From positions 1,886,842 to 1,950,841 of the forward strand of contig NZ_LMXH01000001.1 of NCBI RefSeq assembly GCF_001541095.1: DNA of 64,000 nucleotides. The letters run 5' to 3'. The notes below the pieces were generated by a model. That model saw only the letters and a program-made list of their open reading frames with translations, had not been told where the DNA came from and made no database searches. Numbering within the stretch: the stretch's first letter is position 1; the number at the start of each line of letters is the position of its first letter. The stretch comes from Paenibacillus sp. FJAT-26967. Its GTDB lineage: Bacteria > Bacillota > Bacilli > Paenibacillales > NBRC-103111. A program made the translations under genes and the position numbers. Below, piece by piece: positions 7,745 to 15,940 of this stretch.

Positions 7745-9151
7745 ATGAGCCATCATTTTATTCAGGAACTGAATATGTATTTCCCTCAGTTTTCCAGCGG
7801 AATGAATGAGGGAGCCGCCGAAGAAGAAATTCAAGAGCTTGAAGCCCAGACGGGTTTCCGGCTTCCAGAAGCGTTCAAGCGGCTTTTGCGGATTCATAAT
7901 GGAGAGAAGGATTACCGGGGAATTTTCATGGGTCTGGGTTTTCTTTCCACGCAGGAGATGCTCCGTAACTGGAATTCCTACCGGGAGCTTGAGGATGAAG
8001 TTTGGGGTTCCGTTATTTCATTTGAAAGCGGCAAAATTCAGGAGTACGCTTATCATCCGTGCTGGCTTCCAATTGCGGATGACGGGGGCGGCAATTACTT
8101 GGGCATCGATTTTGCACCTGGAGAATCTGGGGTAAGCGGCCAAATTATTAACTACGGGAGCGATGAGACAGAACTCTTTGTTATCGCGGATAGCTTCCAA
8201 GAGCTCCTTGATTTGATTCTGGAGCAGTTTAAGAACGGAAACTGTAAAGTGTTGGAAGGTGAAGACGAAGGCGAGTTCTACGCTTCTTGGCATGAAGACG
8301 GCCATGTTTTTGATGATCTGAAAGAGCTGCTAACGAGCAGCAGGAACAGCTCTTTGATCCAAAGAGAAGGTTTATCAGAAATAGAGAGCGAATTCGCTGA
8401 TTACTGGAAGTCTCTCGATGAGAATTGGAAATCCGTATATCTCCAGCATGTTGGCTCAGTACCCCTGTCCTGGGAGGATGTCGCCCGGATCAAAAGCTTG
8501 AATCTGCTGAGATCCGGAATTACGGATCTGACACCGCTGAAGAAAATGGGACATCTCCGAATACTTATTGCAAGCGGTCTGGAAACAGTGGATTTCGGGG
8601 CATTGTCCTCGCTAACCGAGCTGACTGAACTGTTCCTGGCCAAAACTCCGCTTGCGGACGTAACTCCGCTTTTGCCCCTAAAGAACTTAAAACGTCTATT
8701 CATCGGCAACACGCAGGTGAGGGACGTCGGTCAGCTGCGGGAACTTTCCTCGCTGGAAGAATTGTCTCTGGAGAATTTGTCCGTTGCGGATCTTGCACCT
8801 TTGAGAGATATTCCTGACTTGAAGATACTGAATGTGTCTAAGATCAGGACACAGACGTTACACGAAATCGGGCAATTGAAGAAATTGATTGAGCTGGATA
8901 TCATGTACCTGCCTCTGGATAATATCGGATTCCTGGGAAGCTTGTCCACGCTGAAAGATTTACGGATTAGCAGCAGCCGGGACGGAGATTATTCGGTTCT
9001 CGGGAAGCTTAAACGTATGAAGTCAATAACTTGTGAATTTTCCGTCTTTAAGAAGACCCGTTCTCTTTGGGATTCTAAAATAAGTTACACCATCAGCGGA
9101 GAAATGACCGATGAAGAACATGCGGACTACCACGAGTATGTGATGAACTAA
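7745..9151 (+). CDS. SMI1/KNR4 (SUKH) protein with C-terminal leucine-rich repeats
   Basis: A protein of 468 residues in two parts. Residues about 20-155 match the SMI1/KNR4 fold: AAEEEIQELEAQTGFRLPEAFKRLLRIHNGE and WLPIADDGGGNYLGID are its usual landmarks. From about residue 240 onward the chain is a ladder of leucine-rich repeats (LRSGITDLTPLKKM, LTELFLAKTPLADVTPLLPLKNLKRLFIGNT, LSLENLSVADLAPL). SUKH proteins are known mostly as immunity proteins of contact-dependent toxins, but also occur alone. No toxin gene is adjacent. AGGAGG precedes ATG 7745. Confidence 0.82.
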   Translation: MSHHFIQELNMYFPQFSSGMNEGAAEEEIQELEAQTGFRLPEAFKRLLRIHNGEKDYRGIFMGLGFLSTQEMLRNWNSYRELEDEVWGSVISFESGKIQEYAYHPCWLPIADDGGGNYLGIDFAPGESGVSGQIINYGSDETELFVIADSFQELLDLILEQFKNGNCKVLEGEDEGEFYASWHEDGHVFDDLKELLTSSRNSSLIQREGLSEIESEFADYWKSLDENWKSVYLQHVGSVPLSWEDVARIKSLNLLRSGITDLTPLKKMGHLRILIASGLETVDFGALSSLTELTELFLAKTPLADVTPLLPLKNLKRLFIGNTQVRDVGQLRELSSLEELSLENLSVADLAPLRDIPDLKILNVSKIRTQTLHEIGQLKKLIELDIMYLPLDNIGFLGSLSTLKDLRISSSRDGDYSVLGKLKRMKSITCEFSVFKKTRSLWDSKISYTISGEMTDEEHADYHEYVMN

Positions 9152-9167
9152 TCCATTCATTTCATAA

Positions 9168-9210
9168 ACACAAAAAGCTATCCTCGGGAACTGGGATAGC
9201 CTTTTGTGTT
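9168..9210. terminator. Bidirectional terminator between convergent genes
   Basis: ACACAAAAAGCTATCC (9168-9183) pairs with GGGATAGCCTTTTGTGT (9193-9209). The A- and T-rich ends serve both the SUKH gene and the convergent nucleotidyltransferase gene. Confidence 0.8.
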
Positions 9211-9220
9211 TATGGGCGTG

Positions 9221-10618
9221 TTAGTAAGGGTCCTGTCCATTCCGGCAGGCACGTACGATTTCTTCCCAGGTAGCCGGGAACGGCGGGACTTCTTCTTGAT
9301 TCACATCGGTTCCAATGAGAACCTGAATCAGTTCGATCGGCTGCTCCGCTTTAATGGCACAGCCCGTCTCGGGAGCGATTAACAGCACATCGCCCGCTTG
9401 AACGGGTATTAGCATGCCGTTGAGGACGAATTCTCCGGACCCGCTCAGCAGGGTCCATACTTCTTTGCGGCGGGCATGCTTTTGATAGGGCATATGTTTA
9501 CCCGCCTCAAGTCTTACTTTCCGTGTGACGGTTCCTTCCGTTAACAGTCCTTCCGCTTTCCTGGGGTGAAGATCCAGGACGCGGTACGATCCCCAGCTTT
9601 TCTCCTCATACATGGGAGGGAAGCCTTCATTCGGTTTTAACTCCTTGATCCGACTGCTGCTTTGTTTACTGGCTACGAGTATTCCTTCGGCATTGGCGGC
9701 TACGATAATATCGGGTACCTCTATGATATGAACAGGAATTTGAAGCTCATTGACCAAGTGAGTATTCACGGAATCATCCGATACCGAACCTAGGCCGTTA
9801 GCGGGTTGGGCCAGATGGGTAGTTAATGCCCCCCAGCTCCCCAAATCTTCCCACATCCCGTCGTAAGGAACGACAACCGAATGATGGGTTTTCTCGGCAA
9901 TTTCTTCATCAAAGCTGGCTACAGGAAGTTTGTCGTATAACCGGATCAAATCCTTGTACGAGGTTGGCAGACCTCTCTTGCGCATGGCTTCCAGCATGAA
10001 TGAACGGTGAAAAGCAAATACGCCGCAATTCCAGAAAGCCTTCTGCCCGATTAATTGTTCGGCTGTTGCTAAATCTGGTTTTTCTGCAAACCGTGATACA
10101 GGCAGATAGGATGAGGCACCGGTGTCCGTTGTTAGGGCAGGGACGATATACCCGTACTGGGTTGAGGCGAAATGCGGCCGGGTTCCCAGCAGTGCCAGAT
10201 CGGAATCGGACTGTTTAAGGACAGCGGGGAGTGAGGGAAGCAGTTCAAAAAATTCAGTTTGGACGAAGGGATCGACCGGCAGAAAGCACAAAACTTCATC
10301 CGTAAATGGCTCTTGCCCGTGCAAATAGGCAGTCGCTAAAGCAATGGCTGTGAACGTGCCTCTTTTGTGCGGCTCCGTAAGAATCGGAACGAGGCTGCCG
10401 ATTTGACTTTGCATGATTTCCAGCTGGCTGCTGTGAGTTACGATCAGAGTGGAAGACAGCAGCCCCGCATCGCTGAGCTGCCTGCACACCCGCTGGATCA
10501 TCGATTCCATTCCGCCGTCTGCTGCCGGCAGAAGTTTAAGAAAGGCTTTGGATCTGACTTCGTTGGAAAGAGGCCAAAGCCGTTTGCCGGAACCTCCGGA
10601 CAGCAAAATGATTTTCAA
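9221..10618 (-). CDS. Mannose-1-phosphate guanylyltransferase with C-terminal cupin domain
   Basis: About 465 residues. The N-terminal nucleotidyltransferase domain has the signature LSGGSGKRLWPLSNEVRSK and the conserved FLPVDPF and WEDLGSWGAL segments. The last 110 or so residues (EKSWGSYRVLDL, RLEAGKHMPYQKHARRKEVWTLLSGSGEF) are a mannose-6-phosphate-isomerase-type cupin. The product is predicted to be GDP-mannose for glycans. The start is TTG at 10618: AGGAGG lies 6 bases upstream of it, while upstream ATG codons in frame have no ribosome site. It follows the DUF6492 gene on the same strand, probably in one operon. The exact sugar could differ from mannose. Confidence 0.82.
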   Translation of the reverse strand: MKIILLSGGSGKRLWPLSNEVRSKAFLKLLPAADGGMESMIQRVCRQLSDAGLLSSTLIVTHSSQLEIMQSQIGSLVPILTEPHKRGTFTAIALATAYLHGQEPFTDEVLCFLPVDPFVQTEFFELLPSLPAVLKQSDSDLALLGTRPHFASTQYGYIVPALTTDTGASSYLPVSRFAEKPDLATAEQLIGQKAFWNCGVFAFHRSFMLEAMRKRGLPTSYKDLIRLYDKLPVASFDEEIAEKTHHSVVVPYDGMWEDLGSWGALTTHLAQPANGLGSVSDDSVNTHLVNELQIPVHIIEVPDIIVAANAEGILVASKQSSSRIKELKPNEGFPPMYEEKSWGSYRVLDLHPRKAEGLLTEGTVTRKVRLEAGKHMPYQKHARRKEVWTLLSGSGEFVLNGMLIPVQAGDVLLIAPETGCAIKAEQPIELIQVLIGTDVNQEEVPPFPATWEEIVRACRNGQDPY

Positions 10619-10712
10619 CAAGATCCTCCTCCTCATCAAAAAGCAGCCTGGCAAATAGGGTCTGCGTTTTTCTGCTAATCGGTATGAGCATTAAACTTTG
10701 GGGCAGACAAAA

Positions 10713-11504
10713 TCAATAATACGTTCTGCGAACATGGAAGGATAAGGAGCGGAATTTAACGGACAGTGTACTTCGCAGAGCAGGAGTTAATGTTCGAATG
10801 CCGGTTCGAATTTCTTTATTGAGATTTCTTCTGATTACCGAGGTTCCCGGATAGCGGGCACGGACGAAATTGCCGTAGGTCTCGAATTCCGAGAAACTGA
10901 ATTTGTACGTCTTATCAATCTTCCGAAGAATGGCCTTATACCATGCTGTGCCGCTCTGGGCTTCGATTTCTTGCTTAAGATGACGGAGTTTTCTGGAATC
11001 AAACAGCATGTAGTGGTTAACAAAGGATCTTGCTGCGAATGTTTTCTGCCCCAACAGCTTAGTGTGTACTTTAAAGTAGGCTTGATGGCTCCGGCTTCTG
11101 GTGTAAAAAATGGTTTTTCCATTTTCCAGAAATGTATGGGGGCGGATTAAAACCGTATCGGCATCCATGACGAGAAAGTAGCGCTGGGTTGAGATTTTGT
11201 CTGCGCTGAGTTTAAGCAGCTGCTGGAAAAGCCATCCGGAGCGGTCCCATTTGTGGTTGCGGTAATGGATATGCCTCTTAGTAATAGGCAGTACGCTGTT
11301 CTCATGGACAAACTTACATTTCTTGCGCAGGCACAGGCTTTTAATGCGCGGACTGTCCGGGGAAATAATGAAAATATGGCCGATCTTATGCTTTACATAT
11401 TTGCGGATTCCATCAATCACATGCGGAAGCGTCGCGAGATCTTTGTCGATCGCAGGAATGATGACATCGATTTTGGTCCTGCCAGTCACGGAATGAGTCG
11501 TCAT
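10713..11504 (-). CDS. DUF6492-type glycosyltransferase-like protein
   Basis: 263 residues. The N-terminus KIDVIIPAIDKDLATLPHVIDGI resembles the start of a GT-A glycosyltransferase fold. An acidic DxD-type motif VMDADTVLI (Asp114, Asp116) would bind the metal and nucleotide-sugar. WDRSGWLFQQLLKLS and NHYMLFDSRKLRHLKQEIE agree with the DUF6492 family as I know it. Its place upstream of a GDP-mannose-forming gene suggests a role in surface glycan assembly. GGAG lies 8 bases before ATG 11504, and that ATG overlaps the stop of a possible upstream small gene. Confidence 0.7.
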   Translation of the reverse strand: MTTHSVTGRTKIDVIIPAIDKDLATLPHVIDGIRKYVKHKIGHIFIISPDSPRIKSLCLRKKCKFVHENSVLPITKRHIHYRNHKWDRSGWLFQQLLKLSADKISTQRYFLVMDADTVLIRPHTFLENGKTIFYTRSRSHQAYFKVHTKLLGQKTFAARSFVNHYMLFDSRKLRHLKQEIEAQSGTAWYKAILRKIDKTYKFSFSEFETYGNFVRARYPGTSVIRRNLNKEIRTGIRTLTPALRSTLSVKFRSLSFHVRRTYY

Positions 11505-11704
11505 CTCTTCATCTCCATACCAAAGGATAGGGTGTCGGGCCAGCTTTTAAAGCTATGCAGTAGAATATGCCAGGCATAAGGCAGCCGATTGTGTAGCTGT
11601 CTACTCTTGGCTCCAGAAAGAAAAGAAGATTCAACAGATTTTGAGAAATAGAGTTTCAACCGGTCCGTCAGATGGTAAAAAAAAGAAGGATATGCCCGTT
11701 CCAT
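11501..11704 (-). CDS. Possible small basic protein coupled to the DUF6492 gene
   Basis: A 67-codon frame whose TGA overlaps the ATG of the DUF6492 gene (ATGA overlap), the arrangement of coupled genes. The peptide is basic and aromatic (YPSFFYHLTDRLKLYFSKS) and has no motif I recognise. No ribosome site is visible before ATG 11704, so it may be spurious or may start elsewhere. The remaining 179 bases up to the KASIII gene hold a short CCGAAT/ATTCGG hairpin with T-run near 11748-11770 and no gene. Confidence 0.35.
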   Translation of the reverse strand: MERAYPSFFYHLTDRLKLYFSKSVESSFLSGAKSRQLHNRLPYAWHILLHSFKSWPDTLSFGMEMKR

Positions 11705-11883
11705 GTCGAATGAGAGAGACTATAGACCTAATTGAGCGGCTGCTGGGCCGAATAAATTCGGGTCGTTTTTGTTCTATACAAAAACCGGCGCAGTTCTTTG
11801 CTCAATGAATGAATATCTTTGCCGTAAGCGTTATCTCTACAAATAGATGGCCTTGTGTGTATCAGCCTTAAGGAGAAAGTGAC

Positions 11884-12891
11884 GTGTCCAGCATAATGCA
11901 GAGAAAACTTAGAATTCTTGGAACCGGCAAATATTTACCGGGAAGACAGGTGACTTCGGAAGAACTGGATGAACGTCTGGGCAAACCCGCAGGATGGGTA
12001 CTTAAGAAATCCGGAGTGAAGGTAAGGCACTACACAGAAGGCGAGACAGTTTCGCAGATGGGAGCCCGTGCGGCTGAAGAAGCACTGAAGGCTGCTGGGC
12101 TGACTTTCGCGGACCTGGACTGCATCGTTTGCACCAACTCCGTACCCGAACAGCCCATTCCATGCACAGCAGCTTTAATCCAGAACGAGATGGGGTATGG
12201 CGACTCCGGGACACCTTGCTTTGATGTCAATTCAACGTGCTTGTCTTTCTTGGCAGGACTGGATCTGATCTCCTATACCATGGCCATGGGCAAATACAGA
12301 CAGGTGCTCCTTGTTGCACCGGAGATTGCTTCAGCCGGTCTAAACTACGAGCAGTCGGAGAGTTCGATCCTGTTCGGTGACGGCGCTGCGGCGGTGGTAG
12401 TGGGAATGAGCAAGGATGGGGAAACTTCACGCATTCTTGCTTCACGCATGGAAACTTACGGCTCAGGCTATGCGCTATCCGAGGTGCGGGGAGGCGGCAC
12501 GAAGCTGCCGGCCGCTTCTTATGAAGCCAGCCGTGCCGCCGATTACTTGTTTGATATGCAGGGCGAAGCCCTATTTAAGAAAACTTCCAAACTCCTTCCG
12601 CGATTTATGGAAGAACTTTTCCGTGATGCAGGTGTTGGCTTGTCGGAGTTATCTATCGTAATCCCCCACCAGGGAAGCGCGATGGCGATGAGATTGCTCC
12701 AGCATAAATTAGGGATTCCCGATTCTAAGCTGATGAACATTATCGGCAATCATGGCAACACGATTGCGGCATCCTTGCCGATGGGGCTTCACGAAGCGAT
12801 TCGTCAAAGCCACTTGGAACGCGGCAACCTGGCGGCGATCATAGGGATTTCAGCCGGAGTCTCACTGGGCGGGATTGTGTTTGAATACTAA
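11884..12891 (+). CDS. KASIII-like beta-ketoacyl synthase (FabH/OleA superfamily)
   Basis: A thiolase-fold condensing enzyme of 335 residues. The predicted catalytic triad is visible: Cys119 in DVNSTCLSFLAGL, His262 in VIPHQGSAMAM and Asn292 in GNHGNTIAAS. FGDGAAAVVVG is the usual KASIII glycine-rich segment. It would join two acyl thioesters or an acyl starter with a malonyl unit. The Cys region looks as much like OleA (head-to-head condensation) as FabH. The start is GTG 11884, placed by AAGGAG 8 bases upstream; ATG 11896 is the alternative. It is the first gene of a coupled eight-gene operon and its end overlaps the next gene. Confidence 0.88.
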   Translation: MSSIMQRKLRILGTGKYLPGRQVTSEELDERLGKPAGWVLKKSGVKVRHYTEGETVSQMGARAAEEALKAAGLTFADLDCIVCTNSVPEQPIPCTAALIQNEMGYGDSGTPCFDVNSTCLSFLAGLDLISYTMAMGKYRQVLLVAPEIASAGLNYEQSESSILFGDGAAAVVVGMSKDGETSRILASRMETYGSGYALSEVRGGGTKLPAASYEASRAADYLFDMQGEALFKKTSKLLPRFMEELFRDAGVGLSELSIVIPHQGSAMAMRLLQHKLGIPDSKLMNIIGNHGNTIAASLPMGLHEAIRQSHLERGNLAAIIGISAGVSLGGIVFEY

Positions 12892-14191
12892 TCACAATGC
12901 GGGTGCTGCGGTATTGATAACGGGGGGAAGGGCGCCTGCAGCCCTGGAACTGGCTAGACAGCTTGATGCTGCCGGATGCCGGGTATATGCAGCAGATAGT
13001 GTGGCGAGACCGCTGATTCGATATTCCGCCAGTATTCAGCAGTTTTATCAGGTGCCGGGTCCCAGATTTAACAGAAAACAATTTCTCAGCAGCTTGCTGG
13101 ACATTATTGCGATCCACCGGATTCAGGTGCTCATTCCGACTTGTGAAGAGATCTTTTATGTGGCAGAGGGCAAAGCCGAGCTGGAAGCAGGCGGATGCCG
13201 GGTGTTCACGGATGATCTCGATAAGCTGCTGCAGCTTCACAGCAAATGGGCATTTAACCAGCTGTTGCAGGCAATGGGGCTGCCGGCGCCCGGGACCTTG
13301 CTGTTGACGTCATGCGGCGAGCTGAGCCAGCTTCATAATACCCGGAGCTTACGCAAATGGGTGTTGAAGCCGGTCTATTCCCGCTTTGCTTCCCGTACTT
13401 TAACGTATGAAGCAGGCGAGATTCCTCCCGAACTGGAGATATCGCAGGAGTTTCCCTGGGTGGCGCAGACGTTCGTCACAGGCCTTGAGTACTGTACCTA
13501 CGCGATAGCCGCAGACGGAGAGCTGAAGGCATACACCGATTATTGTGTTGATTACACCGCAGGGAAGGGCGCTAGTATTTATTTCAAACAGCAGCGTCAT
13601 CCGGAACTGTTCGAATGGGTGCAAGCCTTTGTACGTAGGTTCCGTTTTACCGGACAACTCGCTTTCGATTTTATAATCGACCGGGACGGAACGATCTGGC
13701 CGCTTGAGTGCAATCCGCGGGCAACGAGCGGATTGCACCTATTCTCGGCGGAGGATAGAATCGGCGATGCCTTTTTTGCGCCCGCTAAGGCGGCTGTAAA
13801 TCCAGAATCACCTTGTCTAATTCCAAGGAAGCCGGCCGAACGAATGATTACAGCCGCCATGCTGCTCTACGGTCTTGGCCGGGAGCCGAATCCGGCGGGA
13901 CTGCGTCGCTGGATGGGCTGCATGTTCCGCGGCCGGGACGTGATCTTTGAGTGGCGCGACCCCGGACCATTCCTGGCTCAGGGGATGATACTGCTTGATC
14001 TCTGGAAACAAGCCCGCGCTGCAGGCAGACCGGTTAAAGAAATGACGACATATGATATGGAATGGAATGGGGAATATGAAAGTCCTTGTGACAGGCGCGA
14101 CGGGATTTCTGGGACGCAATTTGATCGGGCGTCTGCTGAGCGAAGACTTCGAGGTAACGGCAATAGGACGGAGTCCGGAGATCGGCCGTGA
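12875..14191 (+). CDS. ATP-grasp ligase, first copy in the operon
   Basis: About 438 residues. An N-terminal Rossmann-like part (VLITGGRAPAALELARQL) precedes the ATP-grasp domain: WVLKPVYSRFAS is the ATP-binding lysine region, and FDFIIDRDGTIWPLECNPRATSG carries the metal-binding Glu and Asn. Such enzymes join a carboxylate to an amine or thiol through an acyl-phosphate. The protein is clearly paralogous to the gene at 17261. The start is uncertain: only TTG codons at 12875 or 12881 fit, with a weak GGGCGGG upstream. The reading frame runs 116 bases into the next gene; the paralogue stops near where that overlap begins, so the last 35 or so residues may be a recent read-through. Confidence 0.82.
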   Translation: MCLNTNHNAGAAVLITGGRAPAALELARQLDAAGCRVYAADSVARPLIRYSASIQQFYQVPGPRFNRKQFLSSLLDIIAIHRIQVLIPTCEEIFYVAEGKAELEAGGCRVFTDDLDKLLQLHSKWAFNQLLQAMGLPAPGTLLLTSCGELSQLHNTRSLRKWVLKPVYSRFASRTLTYEAGEIPPELEISQEFPWVAQTFVTGLEYCTYAIAADGELKAYTDYCVDYTAGKGASIYFKQQRHPELFEWVQAFVRRFRFTGQLAFDFIIDRDGTIWPLECNPRATSGLHLFSAEDRIGDAFFAPAKAAVNPESPCLIPRKPAERMITAAMLLYGLGREPNPAGLRRWMGCMFRGRDVIFEWRDPGPFLAQGMILLDLWKQARAAGRPVKEMTTYDMEWNGEYESPCDRRDGISGTQFDRASAERRLRGNGNRTESGDRP

Positions 14192-15071
14192 ACTGGAAGC
14201 GGCGGGCGCGGCTTTTGTGCGCATGGATTTGGCGTCCGAGGAAATGCCCCGCACGCTCAAAGGCCATTCGGCCGTCTTTCATTGCGGGGCTTTCTCGGCT
14301 CCGTGGGGACCTTACGATGAATTTTACCGGACGAACGTAATCGGAACGAGAAACGTCATACAAGGGTGTCTGGATCATGGGGTGCAGAGGCTTATCCATG
14401 TCTCCACGCCATCGATCTATTTTGATTACAAAGACCGGTTGAATATCGGGGAAGAAGAGCCGCTGCCTGCCCGCGGCGTCAATGCGTATGCACGGACGAA
14501 GCGGCTGGCCGAGCAGGAAATCGACCAGGCATTTGCCAAGGGGCTCCCCGTTATTACCCTGCGTCCGAGAGGAATCTTCGGACCGGGAGATAACGCGATC
14601 TTCCCCCGTCTGCTGCGCGCCAATGAACGGAGATTCGTACCGGTTATCGGCAAGGGAAGAGCCTTCATGGACGTGACGTATGTCGACAACGTAACGGAAG
14701 CGCTGCTGTGCTCCCTGCATGCGGGGAATCATGCCTTGGGGTGCAAGTACAATATTACGAATGGACAGCCCGTCTATTTGTACGACTTGCTGAAGAGGCT
14801 GTTCGCTTTGCTTGATACGCCTTTCCGGTCCAGGCAGATTCCGTACCTCGCTGCATATTCTCTGGCATCGGCTATGGAAGCGGCCGCTATGCTGCCGTTT
14901 GTTGACCGGGAACCGATGCTGACACGCTATACAGTCGGCATTCTCGCTTTTAACCAGACGCTTGATATTTCCCGTGCCCGGAGCGATCTTGGTTACCAGC
15001 CGGTTATCAGCGTAGACGAGGGCATATATCGCTTTAGCAACTGGTGGAGACAGCAGGAGGGGAGAGGATAA
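14076..15071 (+). CDS. NAD(P)-dependent extended SDR, OleD/3-beta-HSD-like
   Basis: 331 residues. The nucleotide-binding GATGFLG is at residues 7-13, and the catalytic pair is Tyr138 and Lys142 in NAYARTK, with STPS near 110. Long stretches (FHCGAFSAPWGPYDEFYRTNVIGTRNV as its ends FHCGAF and TRNV, LRPRGIFGPGD, TYVDNVTEALL) resemble OleD, which reduces the 2-alkyl-3-keto acid made by OleA. The predicted role is reduction of the beta-keto product of the KASIII enzyme. ATG 14076 is preferred over ATG 14052 because GGGGAA lies before it and it begins at the family's usual N-terminus. The stop lies 2 bases before the next start. Confidence 0.85.
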   Translation: MKVLVTGATGFLGRNLIGRLLSEDFEVTAIGRSPEIGRELEAAGAAFVRMDLASEEMPRTLKGHSAVFHCGAFSAPWGPYDEFYRTNVIGTRNVIQGCLDHGVQRLIHVSTPSIYFDYKDRLNIGEEEPLPARGVNAYARTKRLAEQEIDQAFAKGLPVITLRPRGIFGPGDNAIFPRLLRANERRFVPVIGKGRAFMDVTYVDNVTEALLCSLHAGNHALGCKYNITNGQPVYLYDLLKRLFALLDTPFRSRQIPYLAAYSLASAMEAAAMLPFVDREPMLTRYTVGILAFNQTLDISRARSDLGYQPVISVDEGIYRFSNWWRQQEGRG

Positions 15072-15073
15072 GA

Positions 15074-15940
15074 TTGAGACCGGAACGCTTGACGCTCAAT
15101 CTGCGCAGTACAGGTTCATGCAAGCAGCTGGAGGCTTTTTCGATAAGAGGAGGCCGCTGGCGCTTTATTTCTTTCCCCGGGATTTTCGGCATGATCGAAC
15201 ATCCTGAGAAGGGATTGATTTTGTTTGACACGGGATATGCTCCGCGTTTTATGGAAGCGACCCGCAAGTTTCCCTATCGGATTTACCGCTGGATGACACC
15301 CGTTGACATGGAGAATGATTTCACGGCCGCAGATCATGTAAGAGCCGCAGGCTATTCCCCGGATGAAGTCCGCACGATTATCATTTCGCATTTTCATGCG
15401 GATCATATCTGCGGCCTCCGGGATTTTCCGAATGCGAAGTTTATATGCTCCCGTGAGGGGTATTCGGCCATTTCTGTACGGAAAGGATTTGCGGCAGTGA
15501 AGAGAGCGTTCCTGCCTGACTTGATGCCCGCAGATTTCGAAGCTAGGGCGGTTTGGATCGAATCCGCAGACCGGGTAAAGCTGCCCGCTGAGTATGCTCC
15601 ATTCGCTGAGGGGTATGATTTATTCGGGGACGGCAAGCTGATAGCGATTGCCCTCCCCGGCCATGCGGACCATCAGATCGGTATTCTGCTGACAGACGGG
15701 ACATCACCGCCCGTGCTGCTGGGAGCAGATGCGGGCTGGTCACGGAAGGCTGTTCAGGAGAACCGGCTCCCGCATCCGCTTGCGTTTACCGTATTCGACA
15801 GCAGCAGGGATTACAAAGCCACCTTTGGCCGTCTGGTGGAGCTCAGCCGGAAGAATCCGGGTCTTAGACAAGTGTTTACGCATTGTCCGGAAGCGCGGGC
15901 GCTGTGCGAGTTGCCTTATGACGGAGGTGACTGTGAGTGA
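15074..15940 (+). CDS. MBL-fold metallo-hydrolase
   Basis: 288 residues of metallo-beta-lactamase fold. The metal-binding motif HFHADH is at residues 106-111, with later ligands in LPGHADHQIG, GADAGW and FTHCPEA. This layout is that of lactonase-like hydrolases (AHL lactonase relatives). In this operon it might open or hydrolyse a lactone or thioester intermediate; that is inference. The start is TTG 15074: AGGAGGGGAGAGG ends 6 bases before it, and it follows the reductase stop by 2 bases. GTG 15044 is an in-frame alternative without suitable spacing. Confidence 0.83.
   Translation: MRPERLTLNLRSTGSCKQLEAFSIRGGRWRFISFPGIFGMIEHPEKGLILFDTGYAPRFMEATRKFPYRIYRWMTPVDMENDFTAADHVRAAGYSPDEVRTIIISHFHADHICGLRDFPNAKFICSREGYSAISVRKGFAAVKRAFLPDLMPADFEARAVWIESADRVKLPAEYAPFAEGYDLFGDGKLIAIALPGHADHQIGILLTDGTSPPVLLGADAGWSRKAVQENRLPHPLAFTVFDSSRDYKATFGRLVELSRKNPGLRQVFTHCPEARALCELPYDGGDCE

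Noticed and set aside
11748-11770. CCGAAT-AA-ATTCGG hairpin with a T-run upstream of the KASIII operon
   Set aside because: The stem is short and no gene reads into it on the plus strand; too weak to call an attenuator.
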